Positions 25,160 through 37,520 are shown, counted from the stretch's first letter. The stretch is 64,000 bases of DNA from Dermatophagoides farinae (GCF_024713945.1 NC_134684.1:4037001-4101000); one strand, 5' to 3'. Translations and numbers: made by a program. Notes: a model not told the origin generated them from the letters alone.

Positions 25160-27948
25160 GATGACTGATAAAAACATTGATGAAACACTGATGGAACATA
25201 CACGTAATATATAGATTGATAAACAAAAAAAATTCTCAAATCAATTCGGATGGTGTATACAACAACAACAATTCATGACCGATGACCATTTACAAGAGAA
25301 CACAAAATAATTGATGATTTTAAATTTTTTTTTTTTTAATAAATTCAAAATTCTCATCACCAATATACACACTCTTTTTATCGCCAAAATAATGGTTCAA
25401 ATAATAACAGCCATTATTGTTGTGCGATGATTTAATCTCGTGTGGCCATCCGATTGGAGTACACGAAAGAGACTGGCTGCTTGCTGGCTGGCTGACAGAC
25501 TGACCTCCGATAACTATTTTGAATTTGCCGTATTTTTTTCGGTTTGGTTTTTTTTACAAAAAAAAAAAACATTTCATATATTCCTTTCATACAATTTTTT
25601 AACGATACGAAAACGGCGTGCGCGCCTCAACCCAGTGAAAAATATCCATTCGAAAACAAACCAACTAACAACACACAACAGGATCCAACAATTTTTTTTT
25701 GTGTGTATGTGGTGGTGGTGGTGGTGGTAGCCGTATACGCGCCATGATTTTATTTTATTTTTTTTGACATAGTGGTCATTATATGTGTGTGGCAAGTAAT
25801 ATAATTCGGCTAGCATTGCTGCAACTTTTTTTTTTGTATTTGTATTCATTTCCTATTGGATGTTCAAATGGAAGTGGTTGGATGAAATGTTGAACAAATT
25901 TTTTTGGATAAAAAAGGGGAAAAAATATTGCTGCTAGCATCGTTGGTTGATCCATTTTTGGAATTTATGGAATTTTTTTTTGAATTCATTTTTTCTTCAA
26001 AAAACCAGAATACAAACCAGGATGAAATTTTTTTTTCTTTTCAACATTAACCATTTGGTTGGTGACGGTCAAATTTCAAAGTTGCTGCCACATCATTCAT
26101 TGTTCAAGAACATCGGATAATTGTCATCGAAAATTCGACATCGACAAAAATTTTAGTTTTTTTTTCTATTATTTCGTTTGATGATCACTAATGATGATCA
26201 TTGACATAAACAATAACAATCGATTATATCATCACATCACAATGCTGTGGATGAGCATTCTCAATTGTCTAATTATCATATCAACATCATCATCATTTTG
26301 GTTAATGATTTTTATCATTTTCCAAAAAAAAAAAATTTTATAACAGAAATTTTGAAAACTTGCACATGACTAACTATTCAATAAATCATTTGTTTTTTGG
26401 ATGCAATGAAAATCAAGTTTAAACAACAAAAAATTCTCATAAAAAAAATTAATATTCCCAAACACAGATGATCAAGATTAGACTAGATTTTTGATTTTTT
26501 TTCATGTGGAAAATGAACACAGTTTTTCTTGAATTAAACATTGATGATGATAATACACAGGTGTAACGACAACAACAACAAAAATCACCGAACAATTGAT
26601 TTGCAATCGATATGGTGTGGCTATTATAATCTTTAAATTCAATCATTTTTTTTTTGAGGAAATTGGCCAATGATGATAATATTTCAACTAATATAATCAA
26701 GTGATAATGATGTTGATGAATTTTTCTTTCATTTTTCTTTCAATTTTCACATGAAAGATGATAATTTTTAAGAAATTTTCATTTTTTTTTTCATTTTTCA
26801 GTTACCACCACCATTGATGAATGGATGGATGTGAAAAATATCGACGATAAATCATAAATTGGCACCTCGCTATTGATTTATCTATCGATCGTTAAAATGT
26901 TTACTGAATTTATTTATTTCATTTTTTTTCCTTATCGAAATCCATCCATTAATCAGTACATGTGTGAAAGAGAAAAAAAATCGAAATTGAAACTGAAATT
27001 ATGAATTCAGAATTGAGAAACGATCACCACCATTATCAAAAAAAAAAGTTTCAATGTCAAATTTAATCAATTGAAAATGTGGCTAAATCGTATCATAAGT
27101 AAATGAAATGAATTAAAATTCGAAAAAAAAATTCATGAATTCGACTGACGAAGTAGCCAAGAAAAAAAAATCGTTGTCAATAAATGGTCATCATCATCAT
27201 AATTTATATTTTTTTCATTAATGATAATGAAAACTACGAACGAAAATCAATAAATCGATGATCGAGATTAGCTATTTTTTTTTGTTGTTGTTTGTTGAAA
27301 AAAAAGGAAATTCACACTTCAAAGTCAGATAGATATATCAACATACCAAATGGATGTGGATGGCATTTCAAAAATTTCACAGTGCGACAGATGTGTTAAA
27401 CAAACAAACAGGCCCATCATTCATATCGATATATATGATCGAATGAATAAATGAATTATTGGCCAATTTGTAAATGAATTTTTTTTTGCTTTTCTGTGTT
27501 TTCTGCAATTAAAATTGAATATATCAAAAAAAAAAAAAAAATTCTCCAAATGCATGCATCTTATTATGGATGATAATAATGCGAATGAATGGATTTTTGG
27601 AGAAAAAAAAAAACAATAGCCCATTGTTTATAATCCACACATAAGGTCCTCTTTATTATTTTTTTTTCTTGTTCCAACATCAACAATGTTAATTATTATT
27701 AACCCATGGGAATCATGGAACAACAACAACAACAACAAAATTTAATTGACCAATCATCATCACATGATTAATAGGAAAAACTAGCAACAACAAAAAAAAT
27801 GACCAAAAGAAAAGATTTTGAATTTTAAACGATTATTATTTATTGACAGTTGATGGCCAATCATCATTTCAAAGTTAAAGTCAAAAAATTTGTTTTGTTT
27901 CAATAAAAAAAACAAAAAACAAAAAAGGCAAAATATTTCAAAGGTGTG

Positions 27949-27974
27949 CACACACACACACACACACACACACA
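27949..27974. repeat. (CA)13 microsatellite
   Basis: Perfect CA array. Confidence 0.95.
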
Positions 27975-28671
27975 ACTTCAAACACTTTCAATGAAAAAGA
28001 GAAAAATTTAAATTCAAAAATTCAATAAGTAAAAACATTTTTTTTCATATCAAAAAAAAAAAAGAAGAAAAGAAATCATTTTCATTTTTGCCACTGGCAA
28101 CCATTAAATTCAATTGGCAAGGAATTACTGGCATGAAAAAAGATGATGATGAAGAAGATGGTGAAGAAGTAGAAAAATTTAAAATTTAAATCAACTTGAA
28201 TAAATGAAAAAATTATCTTTTCCATCAATGTGAAAATTTTGTTGAATTTAAAAAAAAAATTTTGTATTTCAAATCAACGTAAAGCTTTGGATGATTCAAC
28301 AAGTCAAGATCATGGCCATTGAGACACAACAATGATTTTTGTTTTCTATTCATAAACATCCGTGAATTGGAAAATTTTTCTATTTTTTTTTCTGTTGATC
28401 CAGATTGATGGCCGAAGGCGAAATCAATGAATGGATGGTCATCATCAACACAACAATCAACAATGATTCTATTCCACAAACATATTGCAACTTAATACCA
28501 TGACCAAATGTTTTTGGGCAATTTTAAATTGAATTAAAACTGATGTTTAAATTCATTTTGGTTTTGTATCGCAAAAAAAAAATCAATCGATCAAAAGGAA
28601 ATGTGATAAAAAAGGATTGAACTGCATTATGGTTGTTACAGTTTTTCTTTTCGCACATCGCCAAAAACAAT

Positions 28672-28696
28672 AACAACAACAACAACAACAACAACA
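28672..28696. repeat. (CAA)n microsatellite
   Basis: About eight CAA units. Confidence 0.9.
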
Positions 28697-29830
28697 GTTT
28701 TATGACCAAATGAATGTATCTATGGATGATGGAAATCGAAATACAAATATATATGCAAAATTTCACATTTGAATAATCTTTGGTCATCAATGTACAGATG
28801 TATTTTTTTTATCCATGGAAAAAAAACAGAAACAAAACAATTTCAAACAACTTTGAAAAACTAACAAACTAACAGCTTTGAATATAATCAATGTTCAAAT
28901 AAAACATACCTTCAATGAAATGATGATGATGATGATGATGTTTTGTAGCCGGATGGATAAAGTCCGAATGAGAGAGAGAGAACGAGACTTTACGATCGCC
29001 AAAAATGATGATGATGAAAAAAGATTCACATTGAAGATGTCTTTAATCGGATTTTAAAAAAAGTAGAAACATTCAATTTCGGTCGGTAGAATATTGTATT
29101 GGAAAAAAAACCTTTCAAAAGCGAGAAAAAAAATAAAATAAAAAAAAAATTAAAATTTTAAATTTTATTCAAATACAGAATATGTACTTGAAGAGAAAAA
29201 TAAGAAAAAAAAGTAACAACAACACTTCAACAACAACAACAGCAAAAAAAGTGGAAAAGAAAAGAAATCTGACTGACCGACCGACCGGTCATTATCCTGT
29301 TGTTGTTGTTGTTGTTGTTGGATATTATTGGGTTATTTTATTACAATTTTTTGCAAAGTTGTTTGATCTGATTTAGATTTTTTTTTCATTTATTTATTTT
29401 TATAGATTGTAACAAAATAATGATAACAAAATGGAAATTTGTTTGTTTTGTTTTCCAAGAGATATTTTTTTTTTTTGAAGATTAATGTGCATCATCATCA
29501 TTCGATGACCTGAATCGATTGAAAAAGTTTTTTTCTTCCATAAAAATCATCCATAATAAAAATAAAGTGATTGTGAATTTGAAAAAATGAAAAAAATTAA
29601 TTTTATATAATAATAATACGGTTCCAAACTGCTTACGCCATCTATCACCAGGATTGTGTAATTTGAATGAGAAACCTTTTTCATCATTCATCCGGTTTTA
29701 TTACCACACACATACTAAAAAGTGAAGATATTTCTATTCTATCCAATCTAATAGAGCATCAATAATGATGATGATGCTGCTGCTGAAAATAACATTGTGA
29801 TGTAATCTAAAAAAAAAAATCCGATGACCA

Positions 29831-30109
29831 ATGGTCATACAAGTGGCGCGTGCTACTCTCACAAATATATCGTATTTCGTAATTTCAACAAAACAACAAC
29901 AACAAAAAATAACAATCTATTTTTGGTACAGTCCAACGTTCGTTCATTCATTCATTCATTTTACTGAATTACCATTATTACATTTTTTTTCACTGCTCTC
30001 TCTCACTGGTGATATCAAAGAATTTTTAGATTTGGTCAATATCACCAAAATACTGGACGGTGAGGGTGGCTATCCACAAATGACATGGATAATTTTTCAT
30101 TTAAAATAA
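29831..30109 (+). CDS. Hypothetical ORF, 92 aa
   Basis: An ATG-initiated frame of 92 codons, not recognised. It opens MVIQVARATLTNISYFVIS, passes a short Gln run from (CAA)n and a Phe/His-rich segment, and ends with a coding-like stretch GDIKEFLDLVNITKILDGEG then GYPQMTW before TAA. A possible exon lies inside it: acceptor ATATCAAAG before 30021 and donor GACG|GTGAGG at 30060. The C-terminal third is the convincing part; the N-terminal part may be unrelated sequence. A downstream AATAAA overlaps the stop region. Confidence 0.18.
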   Translation: MVIQVARATLTNISYFVISTKQQQQKITIYFWYSPTFVHSFIHFTELPLLHFFSLLSLTGDIKEFLDLVNITKILDGEGGYPQMTWIIFHLK

Positions 30110-30316
30110 AAATAATGTAAAAAAAATGGAACAGCTCGCCAATTTATTATTATTATCATCATGTATGTCCATTGCATAAGTGTGTTTGTTATAACAGAAA
30201 AGCTTGGACAAGCAAACAAGAAATTAAAAATGCGAAAAAATGAAAAAAAAAATGAAAATGGAGCGGTCCAAATGATGATGATGATGATGATGGTGGTAGA
30301 AATGGACAACACACTT

Positions 30317-30446
30317 ACACACACACACACACACATCACATCACATCAAATTGTACTCCCACGCATCCGACTTTATTGGACTTTTTTTTCATTTGGAACC
30401 TCTCACGTTTGGCCCGGGTATGTGTGTGTGTGTGTGTGTGTGTGTG
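30317..30446. repeat. Inverted pair: (AC)n 30317-30335 and (TG)13 30421-30446
   Basis: Two dinucleotide arrays of opposite orientation 85 bp apart; they could pair over about 19 bp in single-stranded DNA or RNA. Confidence 0.85.
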
Positions 30447-32473
30447 ACATAGGCTGACTTTTTTTTCTCACTCTCAATGCGTGGGTGCATGTCTCATGGA
30501 TTCTGTTTTCCAAAATTTCTAGTTGCTCTGAATTGGCTTGGTTTTTATATAATTTGAATTTTTTTCCGCTGTTCCTTTTTAGATTAATTTTATTTTTCGA
30601 TGGAAAAAAAATTCAATGTAATGAAAATGAATTGGCAATGTTCCAGGGGAAAAAAAATTAAAAGAAATGAAATGTTCCGCCTTTTTTTGAGGACATTTGG
30701 CTATCTATCTCATTGCAATTGCACAATGCATTCCAATTGAATTTTTGGACAAATGTTCAATCACGGAGTGAGTGAGTGAGTTTCAAACATTTGAATCAGA
30801 TGAATGACTCACACACACACGAATAAAAATAGTCAAAAAGTGATGCCAACAAATCTATCAGTCGACATGTCACAATGACGTTCATTCCGTTTTAATCAAA
30901 AAAAAAGTCATTCGAAAAACCCGGAGAAAAAAAACACTTGGCGTCAATACAAATGAATTGCCGTCAGAAGCGTCATCAACAACCAGAAACAGAATTTTTC
31001 ACAGCATGAAAAACACCTTGTTTTTTTTTTTCTGTTTTTTTGTATAATGTGTTTGATGTGTGTTTCTTAGACGCCACAAAAAAAAGAAAGAAAGAGGCCG
31101 GGCATCACATCATCATTAACGAGATGATGACAGAATTTCATGTAGTATCCAAGAATACAAGAAACACTGAAAATTGAATTCAATTCAATAAAATACATTA
31201 ATTCAGCATTTGTTTTGTGTGTGTGTGTGTGTGTGTTTGAGTATGTATCTTTATCAACAATTTTCAATTCAACAAACAGAATTGAAATTCTGTTCGAATA
31301 ACTGAAAAACCAAACATACACACACACAGAGTATGTATATAGCATAATTCCATAAATGTAAAGTTCAATTATTATCAAACATTATTATCTATGTTCATTT
31401 AAAACAACCAAAAAAAAAAAAAACAAAAATTCTAGTAATATACACAGGACAACAATTTTGTGTGTGTGTTTAGGTTTTTTAGGTTTTCGATCATCATCAC
31501 TATGTGTACGTTCATTCAATTCACAATTTTGACTTTGGAAGCAGGCAACCAGGAACAAAAAAAAAATAACTTACAGCTATATTTTCAACTTTTCATTCAT
31601 TCCATTATTATATTATTTTCAATTCTATATTCGAACTACATTTATTTTTTATTCTGTGTGTGTCTGACAAGGAATATATATAGAGAAAAATTTTCAAGAA
31701 ATAAATGTGTGCGTGCTGTTGCTTATTGAGCTAGAATTTTGAAGAAAACTCAATAATAATGGAATGAAAACAACGACACAACAGCCACTCACAATCAGTG
31801 CGAACAGCAGCAGCAGCATCACCATCAACGGCAACAATATTTTTATATTCTATAGAATTTTCAAAATGAAAATTTTTTTTTTCTTAAAATAAAGTTCCAA
31901 AAACATTGAATTTTGAATGTTTTCCTCTTTTCATTATAAACAGCGCAGAATCAAATGTGGCTGTAAAAGGGCGTTTTTTTTTTGATTGTTTGTTTGTTTG
32001 CTTGGCTTTAACAAAAGAATTTTTACGGTTTTTTTTTCGCTGGATAAGATTGGCACCCAGTATACACCCGAAATGGGAATTGAATTTTAAATTTTTTTTT
32101 ATGTGCGCACACCATTCATACACCAACACACACACACACACACACTGTGGATTCCCAGTAAGAAAAGAAAAATGAAAGAAAACATTTTTGGAACTGGGTG
32201 CACAAAATTTTTTTTTTGTTTCAAAATGGCTGAAATTGTTATATAGCGATCCTCATCATCAAAATGGACGTCGACAGTAGTTGTTTTTCGGTGGTTTCAA
32301 AAGATTTTAAAATAATAATGATAATAATGATAAACACGCAAACTCTGTTCAAAAAAAGAGAGAAAAAAAATTTTGTTTGTTTTCAATGGCGCCCATGAAG
32401 AAAAAATGTATTTAAAATGAGCAAAGAACTTTCCAACGGTTCTATGAAATTTTAGTTTTTTTTCTCATCACAT

Positions 32474-32492
32474 CAGTTACAAAATGTAACTG
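32474..32492. repeat. Perfect hairpin, 8-bp arms, 3-nt loop
   Basis: CAGTTACA-AAA-TGTAACTG. A related ACAGTAACAG lies about 35 bp downstream. Confidence 0.8.
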
Positions 32493-32669
32493 TACATCCA
32501 AACTGTAAATCCAATGGAATGTATTTTACAGTAACAGCCCAGAAAAAGGCGTTTCAAAATGTTGAAATATTGAGAACAAAAAAAAAAAAAAATTCAATTC
32601 AATTTTTGTTGAAAAAAGATGAAAAAAAAAATTTTTGAAAAATTTTTTTTTCATGATTGGTTGATTGCG

Positions 32670-32688
32670 TGACGCCTGGGTGGCGTCA
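32670..32688. repeat. Perfect hairpin, 7-bp GC-rich arms
   Basis: TGACGCC-TGGGT-GGCGTCA. The arm sequence recurs alone at 14047, 30940, 32875 and 56817. Confidence 0.8.
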
Positions 32689-32853
32689 TGATGTATAATC
32701 ATGTATGAATGGAATGGATAGATGCGGCATGTGTTTATTGTTTCTTAATGTTTTTATATGCCGGGTTTTATTTTTTCATTCATTCATTCATTCAGACATA
32801 CACATATTCAGTGTGTTGAAAATCAAATGAGCTAAAATGCCAATGACACTCAC

Positions 32854-32924
32854 CGAGGTCTTTCATTCTACAAATGACGCCTTGGATTCCATACATACGA
32901 CAGGCAGACGAGAATAAAATCAGT
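32854..32924 (-). other. Exon-like segment, 71 bp, minus strand
   Basis: On the minus strand an acceptor with branch-like CTAAT and a TTGTTGTTGTGCAG tract is followed by an open 71-bp segment and a strong donor (CTCG|GTGAGT). Only one frame is open; its residues include SSACRMYGIQGVICRMKDL, a balanced mix unlike the poly-Phe/Lys translations elsewhere. It starts after two bases of a codon and ends after one, so it would need partner exons in matching phase, which I did not find. I do not recognise the peptide. It may be an internal exon of a large-intron gene or a chance arrangement. Confidence 0.22.
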
Positions 32925-35880
32925 CTGCACAACAACAATCTATTAGTCTGTCATGTCAGACTTTTTTTGTCTATACACCGAAAACAGGATTTATTCAGTT
33001 AACTGGCCTAATTCTAATTCATTCATTCACTTTGAATGACGATTAACTCTTTTCTTTTAATATTAAAGTGTCTCAGTGTTGTTGATGAAGGCAGTATAGT
33101 GTAATCATGATCGATATGATGATGATCATGATGTTAATGATGATGATGGAATAGGTATTAAATAGCTGATAAAGTTCTAAACACTTTGTTTTACAGGAAA
33201 CAGCTTCAATGACATTGGTATAGTGATTAATAATAATAATAATTTATAACATCTTTTTCGATCATGACGTATTTCGTATTTATTTTTAACGGAAAAAAAT
33301 TGACATTTTAAAAAATTTTAATCTCTTGTTCGCTATATATAATAACAATGTGATGATGTTCATTGAAAGAGACGCCCATTTTACAACAACAGTCTTTGTT
33401 GGCGTCCATTACAGATTCGCCCTGGCTGTATGAATGAATGAATGAATGAGAATGGACAAAAGAATGTCCATTTGTTCATAAATTGACGACAATAACAGTG
33501 GAAAGAAAAAAAACACTGATGAAAAGAACTTTATAGTTTAGATTTGGTCATTCTTTGTTTCGATAACCACTTTTGAAGTGAATTCTATGATGATGATTCT
33601 TTGATTCATGATTTACAGCACAGCACAGCACAGACGGCAAATTGTTGTTGTCATATTGTATTTGGGTACTTGAATAGGGAAAAAAAGTACAAAACTTTTC
33701 TTTTTCACTGTAGTAAACAACGGAAAAGGAAACAAAAATGACAAAAAAAAATAAAAGTAAAACCCGGTCGAATATCATCATCATATATTCTGGCCTATTA
33801 TTATCCACTCAATACATTTTTTTTCTGGTTCTATTTCCATTTTCATCATCATCATCATCATTTTCTTGCTTCCTTAATTTCTTATATTTAGCCATACACC
33901 GTTCAAAATGGAGAAAAAAAAAGTAAAAATGAAATGAAATGGAAATAGAAGTGGGGAAAAAAATGAAACAAATCAAATGGAACCAAAAAAAAAAGAAAGC
34001 AAAAAAAATTGACAACAAAATCAATTGAAAAATGTCAATAATAAAAAAAAGCCAACACTCAAAATACATTTCAAACACACAAACTGGCGCCCATCGACCA
34101 TCATCATATATAGACTATTGGTTCGAACCATTCCACCACTAGCAAATGGTTTTTTTTTCTTTTTCATGAAAAAAAATACGAAACAACGGTTGTCGCCTAA
34201 GTGATACACACACACAGCCATATCAATAAGGGATGTGGGATACAAAATAAAATATAGCACAAGATGTGGAATTTGATTCAACGAGAAGAATGGGGGGGAC
34301 GAGGATGGAAAAACGAATGAAATGAAATGAAAAAAAAATTTAATGAAATACGACTGACTCTTTTTTTTTATAGTTCGAACACCACTAAGCCACACATTCA
34401 CATCACAACAGTGCTCGTTTTTCATTTCGATTTGTGTTTGTTTGTTTGTATGCACCAAGAGAAGAATCATCAGATTGACATATATTATCCATATAGAGCA
34501 GCCATCATTGTTGTTGTTGTCAATTGAAGAATTGAAAAAAAGAAATTTGAAAAAAAAGAATGGAAATATTTCATTTCTCTGGAACATTTTTTCTCTTTTC
34601 ACTATTGCAAACAAATTCATGTATGTGTATGTGTTGGGTGGCAAGAAAGTGCGTTATTTTTTTTTTTATTTGTTCCAAACAAAAAGAAGAAGAAAATTGA
34701 ACCAAAAGTAAAAACAAAAAAAATTCGAATGTATAGGGGCGAAAAGGAATTTTGACGTCGACGCTATCGAAACAAAATGAAATGAAAAAAAAACTAAATT
34801 AAATGAAAAAAAAATATAAGGCAGCAATCTATGATGACGAACGACGACGATGAACAAAACAAGCAATATAATGGGCTTTGGAATCTTCAACCAACACCCA
34901 GAACAACCATGGAAATAATAATAAAAATAAAAAAAAAATAGCCGCTTTCATTGGCCTGTCTGTATATATATATGTTTGCCATTTTGGACGACAAAAGTGT
35001 AATTCTTATTTTCCATTTCAGATTTTCATCATTTTTTCGCTTCGTTTCCTTCAGTTTCTTTATTTTTTTTCTCTCTCTCTCTCTTTCAATTCTTATTCTC
35101 ATTCAAGTTATTTTGGTTCGATTCAACTATTTTTCTTTTCTTTCTTTTTTTGACTTGTTTCTTACCAAATTCTCGAATAAGAATCGATAAAATGGTAAAA
35201 AAAGAGAACACACAAACATTGCCGTTTCAGAATTTAATGAAAAAAAAATACAAAAAAATACGCAGCCAGTATGACGACAAATGAATGTGGAGGGGGGCAA
35301 CGGTTTTCAATCAAAATTGGAATTTTTTTTTCTTATTTTCGTTGAAATTTCTTGCGCAGCAGCAGCAGCAGCAACAGAATTTTTCATGTCAAGAATATTA
35401 TTGAGTAATTTTGTTAAAAAAAAGAAGAAAAATTCAATTTGCTGCTGCGCAGTTTTTTTTTGAAGTTTGGAAAATGTAATGAAAAAAAACGGTACAAAAT
35501 GTGAAAAATTTTTTTGGCAGTTCAAATTTGGAACACACACTCACACAGTGCACGTGGAATTTGGTTCCAAGCAGACTCAGTTCGAAAGATGTTTGTTCGG
35601 AGTTTAAAGTACACACATACACTCCATATTTTGGAATGGGAAAAAAAGTCGTTGTTGTTGTTGTTGTTGTTTTTTTTTGAAGAATGGTCTCAACTTGAAT
35701 AAGAAGCACCAAGAGAATAAAAGCGCCAAAAAAGGCGTGACGTAGGCCATTTTTTTAAAGAATTTATTTTGACAAAGAACCAAGAACAACCTACCCAAAA
35801 AAAACTACCCTACACAAACAGAATGGCAAGAATTTGAAATTTTTTTATTTTAAAAAAAATTCCTTAAAAATCCAATCAAA
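32925..35880. other. Non-coding DNA, first part poor in homopolymers
   Basis: From about 32690 to 33300 the usual A/T runs are sparse and small perfect inverted repeats cluster. From 33.5 kb on, ordinary repeat-dense texture returns. A GCACA pentamer array lies at 33616-33634. No confident gene; the 199-codon frame at 34021-34620 is listed separately. Confidence 0.5.
34021..34620 (-). CDS. Long ATG-initiated ORF, 199 aa, doubtful
   Basis: After the transposase this is the longest open frame in the window: 199 codons from the ATG at 34618-34620 (minus) to the stop at 34021. It is rich in Phe, Lys and Asn from T/A runs and a (TTG)n repeat, with no recognisable domain. Parts such as YHLGDNRCFVF and SGGMVRTNSLY look less biased, but no family, signal or splice structure supports it. 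Its length is more than expected from random sequence, but homopolymers inflate open frames here. Probably not a gene. Confidence 0.1.
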   Translation of the reverse strand: MNLFAIVKREKMFQRNEIFPFFFFKFLFFNSSIDNNNNDGCSIWIIYVNLMILLLVHTNKQTQIEMKNEHCCDVNVWLSGVRTIKKKSQSYFIKFFFHFISFVFPSSSPPFFSLNQIPHLVLYFILYPTSLIDMAVCVYHLGDNRCFVFFFMKKKKKPFASGGMVRTNSLYMMMVDGRQFVCLKCILSVGFFLLLTFFN

Positions 35881-35967
35881 ATGTTTCTGCAATCTGATTG
35901 GTTCTTTACAGTTATCTATTTTTTACTGATTCATTTTAAATTTTAAAAAAGAGGAATTCTTTCACAG

Positions 35968-36445
35968 AATATTTTTATAGGCAACAATTCTTGATTATAA
36001 TTTGTATCATCATTCATAGTAGTAGTGTACTAGAAATTTACAGGTGTCTGATTGATTATGATCAATGATAGACCATTTACACATACAGTTTGTATAAAGA
36101 GTGATTGATTCATTCTAAATATAGAGATAGAGTCTGATCGCCATTAATTCAGTTACTTTATTTAGTATTCTTAATGTGTGAGTGATCGACATCGTTTACG
36201 ATTCTGCTTTTACTTCTTCATTTAGGATTTTTATTGTCATTATATATATAAAAGAGAAAGCTAATAGAATAGATTTATTTGATCCAAGATTGTCGATAAG
36301 ACTTTTTATACTTGGACAAATCAAAGGCAATCGATCGATTATTGTTGCTGTTGAACACAAGTTCCGTACATTTATTTATTCAAATCGAATCGAATCGAAT
36401 GATGACATTATTATCGATGTAATGATTTTACCGGCCGTTCAATAA
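35968..36445 (+). CDS. Possible 3' end of a spliced membrane-protein gene
   Basis: Not recognised. Three open segments join in frame: 35968-36043, 36133-36177 and 36226-36445, with introns of 89 and 48 bp. The strongest part is the second intron: donor GTGAGT at 36178 and acceptor TTACTTCTTCATTTAG ending at 36225. Splicing there creates a continuous hydrophobic helix (SVTLFSILNVIFIVIIY) followed by KEK and about 60 balanced, non-repetitive residues ending in Gln and TAA. The first segment follows a good acceptor (TTCTTTCACAG) but ends in a weaker donor, CAG|GTGTCT. A variant poly(A) signal ATTAAA lies at 36487. The 5' end is unknown; ATG at 35881 starts a signal-like MFLQSDWFFTVIYFLL but does not splice in frame. 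The island has almost none of the A/T runs that surround it. Composition is AT-driven (many Ile, Phe), so chance openness is possible. Confidence 0.25.
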
Positions 36446-37420
36446 TAATGATAATATATCGTTGCAATTTGTTGTAACCAAAGAAAATTAAATCCATTGA
36501 AAATCCTAGCCATATTTATGCGTACAGTTGCAATTGAGATTTTCTAATTCATTCAAATTCCAAGGTTAACACTCCTGCAATCTTATCACAATGAGATGAT
36601 ATAATAGAATGTGGAAATGATTCACTCATTAATCATTTGATGATTGAATTTTTAAAAGCAAAGTTTTCGAAAGTTTTTCACATTTCTTTTCTGATAATAA
36701 ATTGTCTCGACAACAACAAAACAAAACAAAACAGAAAAAAATTGCAGTAAAAAAACTTTCCAACTTTCTAATTTTTTTTTGCCTTCTTCCGATTTGAATA
36801 GTGAGGAGGAGAGAGAGAAAGAGAAAAATTGGACAAAACTTTTCGCTATCCACACACACACACCCAACAAACATACACTTTTCTTCAATCAAATTCTCAA
36901 AAACAACAAAATTCATTTCAACAAATGTGGGACGTGTCCGAAATACCATCTCTCTGTGTCCATACTACTAATTGATTCTGATTCGCTATATATATATGAA
37001 CATGACCACAAATGAAATTTTTTTTTTTTTTTGGCAAAAAAAGTTTGAATTTTCCATTATTTTCACACTTTTCATTCACTATTGAAAAAAAAATGTTGGT
37101 TGCCATTTTCAGCCATAAAGAATTTGTTGTTATTGTTGTTGACGTTAGAGAAATGTTCATGTTACTTGGCCATTCACATCCACATTTTGGTCCACCACTT
37201 TTGACTATGGTGTTCCAAATTTTTTTTTCTGTTCGCCATTGCACACATTTGTGTCTAGTTTGTTTCTGTGTGTGTGTTTTTTTTTAAGAGATCTGTGCAT
37301 TTTATCTATGGTAGAGTCCATTTTAGGATGGCATGCCGTTGTTGATGATGATGATGATGATGACGACGTTGTTGGTCGAATTAAATTAAAATAAATTGAA
37401 TGCTTTTAAAATATTTACAG

Positions 37421-37440
37421 TGGTGGTGGTGGTGGTGGTG
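37421..37440. repeat. (TGG)n microsatellite
   Basis: About seven TGG units, a GC-rich class rare in this window. Confidence 0.9.
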
Positions 37441-37501
37441 ATGGTGCAGCCAACTATTAACAATCTAAAAGTGTATGTGTGCGTGCGGAAAGTCCAGGAA
37501 C

Positions 37502-37520
37502 AAAAAAAAAAAAAAAAAAA
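37502..37520. repeat. Poly(A) run, 19 bases
   Basis: Uninterrupted A run. Confidence 0.85.

Larger units (their letters stand above)
22897..29830. other. Repeat-dense non-coding DNA
   Basis: No gene seen. Contents are microsatellites, A/T runs and a degenerate TTTTGATT array (listed separately). A good minus-strand donor (ACCG|GTAAGTTT, intron starting at 24516) has no clear acceptor partner; the adjoining open frame is a His repeat. Confidence 0.6.
30110..32853. other. Repeat-dense non-coding DNA with an ambiguous coding-like spot
   Basis: No gene is called. Around 31764-31893 the plus strand has ATG followed by 43 codons (MKTTTQQPLTISANSSSSIT and on). The same bases on the minus strand (31793-31849) form a 57-bp phase-symmetric open segment between ATTCTATAG and GTGAGT. 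Both cannot be right and neither is proven. Confidence 0.5.

Noticed and set aside
34120..34129. GGTTCGAACC resembling a tRNA T-loop
   Set aside because: The neighbouring bases do not form a T stem, and no acceptor or anticodon arm can be drawn around it.
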